From Puniceicoccaceae bacterium (lineage in GTDB: Bacteria > Verrucomicrobiota > Verrucomicrobiia > Opitutales > JAFGAQ01): 64,000 nt of DNA. The notes under the pieces were generated by a model that saw only the letters and a list, made by a program, of their open reading frames with translations, was not told the origin of the DNA and ran no database searches. Location: contig JBEGIR010000032.1 of NCBI GenBank assembly GCA_040224245.1, forward strand, positions 1-64,000, given 5' to 3'. Both the position numbers and the translations under genes were made by a program. Shown here one piece after another: positions 46,623 through 54,417 of this stretch; the first letter of the stretch is position 1, and each line of letters begins with the position of its first letter.

Positions 46623-47378
46623 ATGATGAACCGTCGCCATTTCCTGCAATCGAGCCTTGGAACTGCAGCCCTGCTTACCCTCACCCCTTCCCTGATCCCA
46701 TTGCAGCGCAGCCATGCTGGCACGAAGGGCCTGAAATTAAGCTTGCCCAACCTCGCTTACGCACACGATGCGCTCGAGCCAGCCATCGATACCCTGACCA
46801 TGCAAATCCATCATGGGAAACACCATCAGGGCTACATCAACAATTTCAATCGCACCCTCGAATCCTGGACAGACTCTGCTGCTTACGAATCCCTCGAATC
46901 CCTGTTCGCCCACCTGCACGAGCTTCCCGAAACCGTTCGCACTGCCGTTCGCAACAACGGTGGCGGAGCCTGGAATCATGAGCTCTTCTGGCGCTGCATG
47001 ACGCCTGAACACGGCACAAGTCCATCCGGCAAACTCGCACAAGCCATTGCCCGTGACTTTGGCACGCACGACGCCCTGAAAGCGGAATTTTCCAAAGCAG
47101 CCGCCACTCGCTTCGGTAGCGGCTGGGCCTGGCTGTGCGCTGACACCAATCACCGCCTCTTTGTCAGCTCCACACCCAATCAGGACAACCCGCTCATGGC
47201 CTCATTTGTGGATCAACCCGGCATCCCCCTGCTCGGAATCGACGTCTGGGAACACGCCTACTATCTCCACTACCAAAACCGCCGCTCAGACTACATCAGC
47301 GCCTTCTGGGACATCATCAACTGGAACACCGTCTCCGAGCGATACGAGCAGCTTCTCACCCACTCTCCTCAGCATTAA
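46623..47378 (+). CDS. sodA: Superoxide dismutase, Mn-type, with Tat-type leader
   Basis: 251 residues. The leader MNRRHFLQSSLGTAALLTLTPSLI has a twin-arginine motif, so export to the periplasm is predicted, unusual for this mostly cytoplasmic enzyme. The mature part is a Fe/Mn SOD with metal ligands His (TMQIHHGKHH), His (GGAWNHELFW), Asp (LGIDVWEHAY) and His (EHAYYLHYQNRR). Gly in the GGAWNH block and Gln in TPNQDNPL fit the Mn subtype (Fe enzymes have Gln before WNH and Ala in the second block). It removes superoxide. Start ATG at 46623 or the adjacent ATG at 46626. tRNA-Arg follows 48 bp downstream. Confidence 0.95.
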   Translation: MMNRRHFLQSSLGTAALLTLTPSLIPLQRSHAGTKGLKLSLPNLAYAHDALEPAIDTLTMQIHHGKHHQGYINNFNRTLESWTDSAAYESLESLFAHLHELPETVRTAVRNNGGGAWNHELFWRCMTPEHGTSPSGKLAQAIARDFGTHDALKAEFSKAAATRFGSGWAWLCADTNHRLFVSSTPNQDNPLMASFVDQPGIPLLGIDVWEHAYYLHYQNRRSDYISAFWDIINWNTVSERYEQLLTHSPQH

Positions 47379-47426
47379 TCCTCGACAATTTCTCCCATTT
47401 TGCTTTGAACTCAACTCCTCGCGTGG

Positions 47427-47501
47427 GTCCCCATAGTTCAATGGATAGAACCGCAGTTTCCTAAACTGTTAATCCGAGTTCGAGTCTCGGTGGGGGCACC
47501 A
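47427..47501 (+). tRNA. tRNA-Arg(CCT)
   Basis: A 75-nt cloverleaf with encoded CCA. The acceptor stem is GTCCCCA / TGGGGGC (one G-T pair), D-arm GTTC/GAAC, anticodon arm with loop TTCCTAA giving anticodon CCT, and T-arm CCGAG-TTCGAGT-CTCGG. The 3' end (from 47489) is the left edge of a repeat array that copies the tRNA tail. Confidence 0.93.
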
Positions 47502-47733
47502 GCCCACAACGAGACGAGAACTCGAAGAGTTCGTACCGAGGATTCCGACGCCAGGCGGAAGCCGACACAAGCGCAGCGCCAATCGAGGTGGGGGCACCAG
47601 CCCACAACGAGACGAGTTCACGATTCCGACGCCAGTCGGAAGAGAAGGCCTGCAACTCGAAGAGTTCGTACCGAGGATTCCGACGCCAGACGCAAGCCGA
47701 CACAAGCGCAGTGCCAATCGAGGTGGGGGCACC
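47489..47733 (+). repeat. Repeat array derived from the 3' end of tRNA-Arg(CCT)
   Basis: The tRNA 3' terminus GGTGGGGGCACC occurs three times: in the tRNA (47489-47500), at 47587-47598 and at 47722-47733. The first two continue as identical 30-bp copies (47489-47518, 47587-47616). Between them lies a 69-bp unit (47519-47587) that recurs at 47654-47722 with three differences. Each unit contains AACTC-GAA-GAGTT and TTCCG...CGGAA hairpins; a middle partial copy has a perfect TTCCGAC-GCCA-GTCGGAA stem. The second 69-bp copy has lost part of this stem. No integrase is nearby. Translations across the array, repeated on both strands, are by-products of the repeat. Confidence 0.85.
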
Positions 47734-47868
47734 TCTGCCACATTGGTCACCAATTTTGTGCTTCTGGGATTGCGACGAATTCTGAATTCGACTTCGCAGC
47801 AATTCGGACTTGTTTTGATGCCTACGAAATCCGTACACCCGTTTCGGAGAACCGCTATCCCGTCAACC

Positions 47869-50055
47869 ATGTGTATCCGATCACCCAACGGCACTCGCGC
47901 CAGCGTTATAAACAGTCTTCTACTCACAGTGCTCGCAGTGCTTGCCTTGTGGATTTGCGTGAGCACGCTCACAGGCACGTTCGCCTACCTGTACCCCTCA
48001 CTGTTCTGGGATCAATGGGACTTGTACCGATCCTACCTCGACTATCAGGCTGCGGAATCGTTCTGGACCTGGGTCTTTGCGCCACACAACGGTCACCGAA
48101 TTTCCTTCACCCGTCTGATTTTCCTGCTCGACTTGCACACAACGGGTGCGACCCACTGGATGCCCGTGTCCATCATGGTCCTCGGTCAGTCGCTGCTTGC
48201 GTTTGGCATCTGTTGGCCTGCCTGGAAATACCTCCAGTCTTGGAGGGCAAAGGCGGCTGTGACGTTCATCGTTTGCATGCTCCTGTTTTCAGCAACCCAA
48301 CTGGAAAACTTCACCTGGTCCTTTCAAACTCAGTTCATTGGGGTGTTTCTCTTCGCATTTCTCAGTTTTCAACAGGCGGATCGTTATCTCCTTTCCCCCT
48401 CCCGGCTCGCTTGGAGTGGTGCGTTCAGCTGGGGGTTTGCCCTGCTCGCCAGTTTTTCAATGGCAAATGGAGTGTTGGTCTGGCCAGTACTGGGCGTAGC
48501 CGCACTCCTGCAACGGCGGTGGGTCTACGGATTTGCAAGTCTGGTGCTGTTCATCCTCATCGTTGTTCCCTATTTTCTCCCGGTGATTCAAAGTCAGTCG
48601 GCATCCCATGTGCCCATCGGAAGTGCGGCTCCCGATTTTGAGTTCTTTCGCTTTTGGATGGTCTATCTGGCAAATCCGCTGGGCAAAGCGAGCCTTTCAT
48701 TGGCCACGAACTTTGGTGCTCTCACACTGGTGCTTACCCTGTTTGTGGGTCATCGCATGCTTTCGCGCGATAGCGAAGTCCGTCGAGCCGCGCAACGTGG
48801 CTCTTCATTGCTCTACATGGCCGTTTTTGTGCTCGGCTCCGGTCTGATGACCACCCTGGCACGAGTCGACCGCGGTCTCATCAACGCAACCTCCGAACGC
48901 TATACAACCGGGGCCTTGATACTGATCGCCTGCCTCTGTGTCTACGGCTCGATTCAATGGTCCTTCCTGTGTCGGAAGCGCTGGATGTGCTGCCTCATCA
49001 GTACGTGGTTTGCCATGTCAGTCCTTTACCTTGGATACCTGATGCATCTCCAGAACTTCTATCTGCATCACTACGGCATTCAATTCCGACACAAGCAGCT
49101 CGCCCTCAACGCCCTGCAAAACCAGTGCATCGATGATTCAGTCACTCCTTTTGTGTATCCTGAGTTGCGACGGCATCTGCCCGCCCTTCGCAGCTTGACC
49201 TCTCAGGAAAAAAAAGGTGCACACCAACTGCCCGACACCCTCAAATTTGGAGAGCAAACCGTCCCGTTTTCGGACATGCAAATTGACGCACACGCTCTTC
49301 TGCGGGAGGACTTTGATTCCGCTCCGCGAAAACTGGTCATCTATGGCAGCATTCCTGCATCGGCTGAACTGGGGCTTGAACGCCTCTACTTCACCGACTC
49401 CTCCGGAGAACTGCTCGGCACAGGATTCGCAGTCCGGCGGCTGCCAGACCATAAACCGTTCAACCAGTTCGAGCCTCAGCCCGGCTCTCACCTTTTTTAT
49501 GGTCATGCAAACCGCAGTCTGGCAGATGCAACTGCACTGATCTGCGTGCAACGAGGAAATCGCTTCGTCCCGCTGGCGCGCTTGAACAACCTGCAAATCG
49601 AACAACAACCCATGGTTTCCCTGCGCAAGTTCAGTGCCGATGGCTTACAGGTGACGCGCATCCTGAAATTGCATCCGGGATCGCATTGGACGCAGCCGGG
49701 AATTTTCCCGGGTATTCCCAAGCCGGAGGGAGTAAACGAAATTTGGGGTTCCTGGAGCGGTTCCGACGCCAACACTGGCAGTATGGAGATGGAAATTGAG
49801 GTCACCCCCGGGCAACGCCAACTCCTACTGCCTTACCTCTCCGGTCCCGCCATTCCGGACGCTCGCATTGAAGTGCGCAGTAATTCCTCCACTGCACAGA
49901 TCTTTGAGCAGTTCGCACTCCCCTTATCTCCCGAACGCTGGAGTCTCGTCGCAATCAACATCCCGCCCCACAGCAAATCCGTGATCCTTCGCATTGAAGA
50001 ATCCGGTTCGATGTGGGGGCAATGGATTGGGATCGCCGCTCCGTATGTGCGATGA
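47869..50055 (+). CDS. Large polytopic membrane protein with C-terminal extracytoplasmic domain
   Basis: 728 residues from the ATG at 47869; the frame extends back to 47743 through the repeat array, which argues against the longer start. About ten hydrophobic helices occupy residues ~15-420. After helix 1, LFWDQWDLYRSYLDYQ and FAPHNGHRISFTRLIFLLDL form a polar loop with a pattern seen in GT-C-type membrane glycosyltransferases and their uncharacterised relatives (an acidic DQWD followed by HNGHR). The last ~300 residues are soluble with beta-strand character (ending in SVILRIEESGSMWGQWIGIAAPYV). Function not established; a role in polysaccharide or glycolipid synthesis is possible. Confidence 0.75.
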   Translation: MCIRSPNGTRASVINSLLLTVLAVLALWICVSTLTGTFAYLYPSLFWDQWDLYRSYLDYQAAESFWTWVFAPHNGHRISFTRLIFLLDLHTTGATHWMPVSIMVLGQSLLAFGICWPAWKYLQSWRAKAAVTFIVCMLLFSATQLENFTWSFQTQFIGVFLFAFLSFQQADRYLLSPSRLAWSGAFSWGFALLASFSMANGVLVWPVLGVAALLQRRWVYGFASLVLFILIVVPYFLPVIQSQSASHVPIGSAAPDFEFFRFWMVYLANPLGKASLSLATNFGALTLVLTLFVGHRMLSRDSEVRRAAQRGSSLLYMAVFVLGSGLMTTLARVDRGLINATSERYTTGALILIACLCVYGSIQWSFLCRKRWMCCLISTWFAMSVLYLGYLMHLQNFYLHHYGIQFRHKQLALNALQNQCIDDSVTPFVYPELRRHLPALRSLTSQEKKGAHQLPDTLKFGEQTVPFSDMQIDAHALLREDFDSAPRKLVIYGSIPASAELGLERLYFTDSSGELLGTGFAVRRLPDHKPFNQFEPQPGSHLFYGHANRSLADATALICVQRGNRFVPLARLNNLQIEQQPMVSLRKFSADGLQVTRILKLHPGSHWTQPGIFPGIPKPEGVNEIWGSWSGSDANTGSMEMEIEVTPGQRQLLLPYLSGPAIPDARIEVRSNSSTAQIFEQFALPLSPERWSLVAINIPPHSKSVILRIEESGSMWGQWIGIAAPYVR

Positions 50056-50078
50056 TTCGATTAGCAGCCTGAGTGCCC

Positions 50079-51653
50079 TCAGCGTTCTCCCGTCACACGA
50101 TACTCGTCAAAATCCGAATATCCACCCAGTGACTCAGTTGCGTAGTGGAACAGCCCAAAGCGATAGCCCATGAAATGGGGCAAGGTATAGCGCATCTGCA
50201 GCTCTGGTCCGATGCGGGTCCAGGGGTCGCGATCACTCAGTCGATAATAGAAGGTTGCGATGTCCTTACGGTCCTCAAAATCACCATCAATGCGCAGCTC
50301 CACCGAATCCACTCCTGCAGGCAATGCCGCTTCGGCCACAATGACGGCTTCACTTTCGGGCACCTGCTCAACAACCAGGTGAAACCCATGCTCCCGTCGC
50401 TGCACCCCGATCCATCCGTAGTGGCGCTGCAGGGCAATCAACCCTGCACGATCTCCCACTTGCAGTCCTTTCAGATCCAACCGTGTGGATGCGCTGGAGA
50501 ATGGCCCAAAGGTGCGCTGTGTCAGCATGTTGCGGGCTTCCAGCACATGCGCATCCAGACGCACACTTCGCAGGCGAAGGTGCCCAGGACGCTCCGTGAG
50601 GGACCAACCCTCTCGCACGGGGTTGTGATTCCACTGCCAGGCAAGCGGAAAATCGGGATCCCCGGCTGAACGGTCAAAGGAATCACTCGTCACGATATTG
50701 CCAAGGGGTTGCTCTGGAGCGGACATGGGCAGGGTGTCCGGGGCCTTGCCGTCCACGCCAATCACGGGCCAGCCATCCTGCCATGTCATCGGAACCAGGT
50801 ATGGAATGCGTCCCACTGCACCATAGTCGCGAAACAGGTAGGCATACCAGTCGCCCTCGGGCGTATCGATGATGCTGCCCTGGGCAATGCCGCGATCCTT
50901 GAATGCCACTCGTCCCTCCCAGGGACCCTGGATGGATTTTGCGCGATGCACCAGCACGGTTCGCATGTCCTCACGTGGCCAGGTGATGTGAAAGAGGTAG
51001 TACCATCCGTTCACCTTGATCAACTGAGAGCCTTCCGCCGATAGCCCCGGTGTTCCACCTGCAACCAGGGTTGCGTTTTCAATGATCACTTTTTCTTCCG
51101 TTCCCGCTTTGATGCCGCGCGCGCCTGGATTCAGTTCCACCAGTCGAATCGAACCGGCTCCATAAATCATGTAGACCCGTCCATCGTCATCAAACACCAG
51201 GGTATGATCGTGCAGCATCGGCTCGAACTCAAAGGACTCCCATTGCCCACTTTCGATGTCGTCGGTGGTGAAGACGTGAGTTTTGCCGCTCGTGCTGGAA
51301 AACGTAGTAGCGTAATAGGTGCCCTCGTGGTAACGCAGGCTGCTTGCCCAGGAACCTGCCCCGTATGCCCGCTCTCCTTCTTCCAGGCGCATCTTGGCAT
51401 TGTCCACCAGTGTATCATAGGCATAGCTCACAAGATCCCAGCTGACCAAATCCTTCGAACGCATGAGGGGAAGCCCGGGGTTCATGTGCATGGTCGTGCT
51501 GCTCATGTAATAGGTATCCTCCACACGCACCATGGCGACGTCGGGTACATCCATCCAGAGGATGGGGTTTTGCGCGGGTTCGGCGGCAGCCGCTACAGCT
51601 GGCAGTGACAGCATCAAGCCGCAAAAAAACTTCACTGTTGTCGTTGTTTTCAT
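50079..51653 (-). CDS. Glycoside hydrolase family 43 enzyme with C-terminal beta-sandwich
   Basis: 524 residues. Residues 1-23 are a signal peptide (LMLSLPAVAAAAEP). The five-bladed propeller of GH43 follows: catalytic-base Asp in MDVPDVAMVRVEDTYYMSSTT, pKa-modulating Asp in VFDDDGRVYMIYG, and the acid Glu in LSAEGSQLIKVNGWYYLF. Residues ~325-524 form the concanavalin-like beta-xylosidase C-terminal domain (FGPFSSASTRLDLKGLQVGDRAGL, YRFGLFHYATESLGGYSDFDEYRV). Family members are beta-xylosidases, alpha-L-arabinofuranosidases or similar. The gene starts 22 bp after the GH127 gene and is surely in its operon, so an arabinose-containing substrate is likely. Confidence 0.92.
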   Translation of the reverse strand: MKTTTTVKFFCGLMLSLPAVAAAAEPAQNPILWMDVPDVAMVRVEDTYYMSSTTMHMNPGLPLMRSKDLVSWDLVSYAYDTLVDNAKMRLEEGERAYGAGSWASSLRYHEGTYYATTFSSTSGKTHVFTTDDIESGQWESFEFEPMLHDHTLVFDDDGRVYMIYGAGSIRLVELNPGARGIKAGTEEKVIIENATLVAGGTPGLSAEGSQLIKVNGWYYLFHITWPREDMRTVLVHRAKSIQGPWEGRVAFKDRGIAQGSIIDTPEGDWYAYLFRDYGAVGRIPYLVPMTWQDGWPVIGVDGKAPDTLPMSAPEQPLGNIVTSDSFDRSAGDPDFPLAWQWNHNPVREGWSLTERPGHLRLRSVRLDAHVLEARNMLTQRTFGPFSSASTRLDLKGLQVGDRAGLIALQRHYGWIGVQRREHGFHLVVEQVPESEAVIVAEAALPAGVDSVELRIDGDFEDRKDIATFYYRLSDRDPWTRIGPELQMRYTLPHFMGYRFGLFHYATESLGGYSDFDEYRVTGER

Positions 51654-51675
51654 GGTTCGTCTTTCGTCTGGATTG

Positions 51676-54123
51676 TTAAAGTTCCGGGTTGGAGTCCGTC
51701 CGCATCAGCCGGAGATCAAACACGCCTCCCGCCAATCCCTCCTGAGCACGGAAGGTCACCCGCAAGGGACCATCCGCCGACTGGAGCAGCTTCTCGGGCA
51801 CCGGATAGCGCACCCGGTATAATCCGAGAGCTGCATCTCCGGCTGCCACCTGCGTTGCAATGGCTTCACCATTCATGAGAATCGCAAACTCGCGATTTTC
51901 GTCCCCGCCCCAATAGGTTACCTCAAGCTCCACCTCCGTCATCCCGCGAGGGTCGAGCACATAGGAAAATTCCCGACCGTGGCGCCAGCGTTTGCCATCG
52001 AGAATTCCGGTTTCACTTTCGACCGCTTCAAATCCATGCTCCACCTCTGATTGCTGTTCACCAATTGCCACACGGTCCAGTGTCGCTGCCTCTCGCAGTG
52101 CCCGTTCGCGCTCGGTGGCGGCGAGCTGCTCCTGACGCTCCTTGATCGAGGTCACAGACAGTCGCTGCCATACCAATTGATACCGTTGATCGTGCAGTCC
52201 GAAGAAGGGGCGCAATTGCAGTCCGCCTTCCGGCTCTGGAACAAGTGCCCCTCTCAAGCGAAATGTCAGGGGTTCGCCCGAAGGATCCGGATCCAGACAC
52301 GCTGCAAGATCCGTCACTTCCTCGCGAAGCACCGGCACCTGATCGAGCGGCACGACGGGTCCATGTGCCACGTGTCCCATGCGACTGTCATCGGCACGCA
52401 ATCCTGTCAGATCCTCTGTTCCCGATGGAGCCGCCATCACCAGCGGACCGTAGAGCAGGGAAACCCAATTGGAACCGTCGGGCAATGTCTCGGTATGCAG
52501 TTGCATGGGCAATTCAACCTCTACCCGGTCTCCATCACTCCAAGTCCGCTCGATCTCCACATAGGAAGAGGGCATCGACTCGATATCCAGCGGTGCTCCG
52601 TTGAGGGTGATGCGCAGTTCGTTCGCCGGCACCCAGGACGGATGTCGAAGTCGCAGGGCAATGGACTGGGGTGCTTCGAGGGCAAACTGGAAGCGGGTTT
52701 GCGATTCGTAGGGGAAGCGAGTGTCCTGCACCAGTTGTCCTCCCTGCTTCAACTGCAATTCCGATGCGATGAACAGGTTCACGTAGATACCGCCATCCTC
52801 CGCTACGGAATAGATGAAATCTCCATACTTTCCGGGATTTTCCATGCCACTGCCCACACAGCACCAGAAACACAGTTCTGGTTCCGAATAGACACGATAG
52901 TGCTGTGGACGCAGGGGTGTGAAATACACGTATCCGGGATGATCGGGGTGGATCGACGCGAGGATGTGGTTGTAGAGAGCGCGCTCATAGTAGTCCGCAT
53001 AGCGTGCCTGAGGTTCTGCCTCAAACAGCTGTTGAGTGAGGCGCAGCATGTTGTAGGTGTTGCAGGTTTCCGGACCCTGGCGATCCTCCACCACTTCCCG
53101 AAAATCAAAGGGATCGTTAAAATGTTCCCGCACACTATTGCCGCCAAATGCGACACTGCGGCGCTGCGTAACCGTCTCCCAGAAAAACTCGGCACCCTGC
53201 ATCGCGCGTTCGTCTTCGGTCAACGCCCCAACCCGGGCCAGTCCGATCACTTTGGGAATCTGCGTGTTCGCATGCATGCCGGTCAGTTCATCCCTTCTGT
53301 CCATCAGGGGTTCAAGGATCGCGCGATGATGGGTACGTTTGGCCACTTCGAGATATCGCTGCTCACCTGTGATCGCATACAAATCCGCTAGCACTTCGTT
53401 CATGCCACCGTGCTCCGAACGCAGCATATCCTGCACTTGCGCATCGCTGAGCTGAGACATCAATTCCACCCACCAATCGCCAAGATTCACCAACAGCTGT
53501 CGCGCAACCGGATGGTGCAACGCCGTCCATGCATCACGAAGCCCAGCAAAGGTCTTGTGAATGTTATAGAGCGGTACCCAGCGGTTGTTCAGTCCAAATC
53601 CATGGGCCTCGATCTTGCCCTCAGCAATTTCCTGCCAGAGCGCAAACCCATCAGGAACACCTCCGATGTAGCCCGTGCCGCCTGCCTGTTGGCAGCGCTC
53701 CAGCTCGGCCAGCATCGAGTCGAGTCGCTTGCGCAATTCCCCCTGCGCGTTATCTCCCCCCGACGCCACCATGAATGCAAGTGCGGAGAGATAGTGCCCC
53801 GCTGTGTGTCCATCCAGCCCGGATGACTCCCAGTTGCCGTAGGGCGGTTGTTTGGGTTCGAGTCCCGCCTCTCTCAGAAAGGGAGCCAGCAGGCGATCCG
53901 GATCGTGTGCGAGCAGATAGTCGCGGTTGGCCTGCATCGCATCGTAAAACACGCCTGGACCCAAAGCCACGCGGCTGGCATGGGTGCCATCCCCACAGAC
54001 CGAACAGGCTTCACTGTGCGTGTGCGCTGCTGTGGGACTCGCCCAAAGCAGTGTGGGCAAAAGGGCCATGGTGAACACTCGCAGGGTACGCACAGGCTTA
54101 CGGTCAATCTGGGGAATTTTCAT
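51676..54123 (-). CDS. GH127-type beta-L-arabinofuranosidase (DUF1680)
   Basis: 815 residues from the ATG at 54123, with a signal peptide (VFTMALLPTLLWASPTAA). The alpha/alpha barrel has YGNWESSGLDGHTAGHYLSAL near residue 100. GPETCNTYNMLRLT near 351 provides the Glu and Cys zinc ligands, and FWCCVGSGMENPGKY near 421 the two adjacent Cys, one being the nucleophile in characterised GH127 enzymes. C-terminal beta-sandwich domains follow. It removes beta-L-arabinofuranose from arabinooligosaccharides or glycoproteins. A longer frame to 54273 lacks a signal peptide. First gene of the GH127-GH43 operon; divergent from GH2 across 294 bp with no further feature I can name. Confidence 0.93.
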   Translation of the reverse strand: MKIPQIDRKPVRTLRVFTMALLPTLLWASPTAAHTHSEACSVCGDGTHASRVALGPGVFYDAMQANRDYLLAHDPDRLLAPFLREAGLEPKQPPYGNWESSGLDGHTAGHYLSALAFMVASGGDNAQGELRKRLDSMLAELERCQQAGGTGYIGGVPDGFALWQEIAEGKIEAHGFGLNNRWVPLYNIHKTFAGLRDAWTALHHPVARQLLVNLGDWWVELMSQLSDAQVQDMLRSEHGGMNEVLADLYAITGEQRYLEVAKRTHHRAILEPLMDRRDELTGMHANTQIPKVIGLARVGALTEDERAMQGAEFFWETVTQRRSVAFGGNSVREHFNDPFDFREVVEDRQGPETCNTYNMLRLTQQLFEAEPQARYADYYERALYNHILASIHPDHPGYVYFTPLRPQHYRVYSEPELCFWCCVGSGMENPGKYGDFIYSVAEDGGIYVNLFIASELQLKQGGQLVQDTRFPYESQTRFQFALEAPQSIALRLRHPSWVPANELRITLNGAPLDIESMPSSYVEIERTWSDGDRVEVELPMQLHTETLPDGSNWVSLLYGPLVMAAPSGTEDLTGLRADDSRMGHVAHGPVVPLDQVPVLREEVTDLAACLDPDPSGEPLTFRLRGALVPEPEGGLQLRPFFGLHDQRYQLVWQRLSVTSIKERQEQLAATERERALREAATLDRVAIGEQQSEVEHGFEAVESETGILDGKRWRHGREFSYVLDPRGMTEVELEVTYWGGDENREFAILMNGEAIATQVAAGDAALGLYRVRYPVPEKLLQSADGPLRVTFRAQEGLAGGVFDLRLMRTDSNPEL

Positions 54124-54417
54124 GACTTCAAAAGGGGGTTGCGGTGATGCACGGTGATCGAAACCACTCGGTCGATGTTGGGAAGAAGAGCTTGTTCTGA
54201 ATCCTGTGTATTGAAAACGTCGGGGTTGGTGAACGGTAAAGTGATCTTCCATCTGAGATCGAAGGAGGCTCACCAGCTGTGGTTCTTATGTATGAATCAA
54301 TTTCAACCCGATCCTGCTTTGCCCGGAAGGGGTGAATTCCTAACATCGATGATGTCGCTGCGTCCCGGTGTCACCCTGCCAGGCCAGCATGAAACCCAAC
54401 CCCGAATCCCATCATCC

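Noticed and set aside
47427-47733. CRISPR array as an explanation of the repeats after tRNA-Arg
   Set aside because: The repeat lengths (30 and 69 bp) and spacings are irregular, the units alternate and diverge, and no cas gene is present.
47461-47978. Several open frames on both strands over the tRNA-tail repeats, with repeated product segments such as GLVPPPRLELGL
   Set aside because: They arise from reading through tRNA 3'-end and hairpin repeats; such translations are a familiar annotation artefact near tRNA genes.
52051-53391. A 446-codon plus-strand open frame inside the GH127 gene
   Set aside because: Antisense to a clear GH127 enzyme with intact catalytic Cys/Glu motifs; translation has no protein character.
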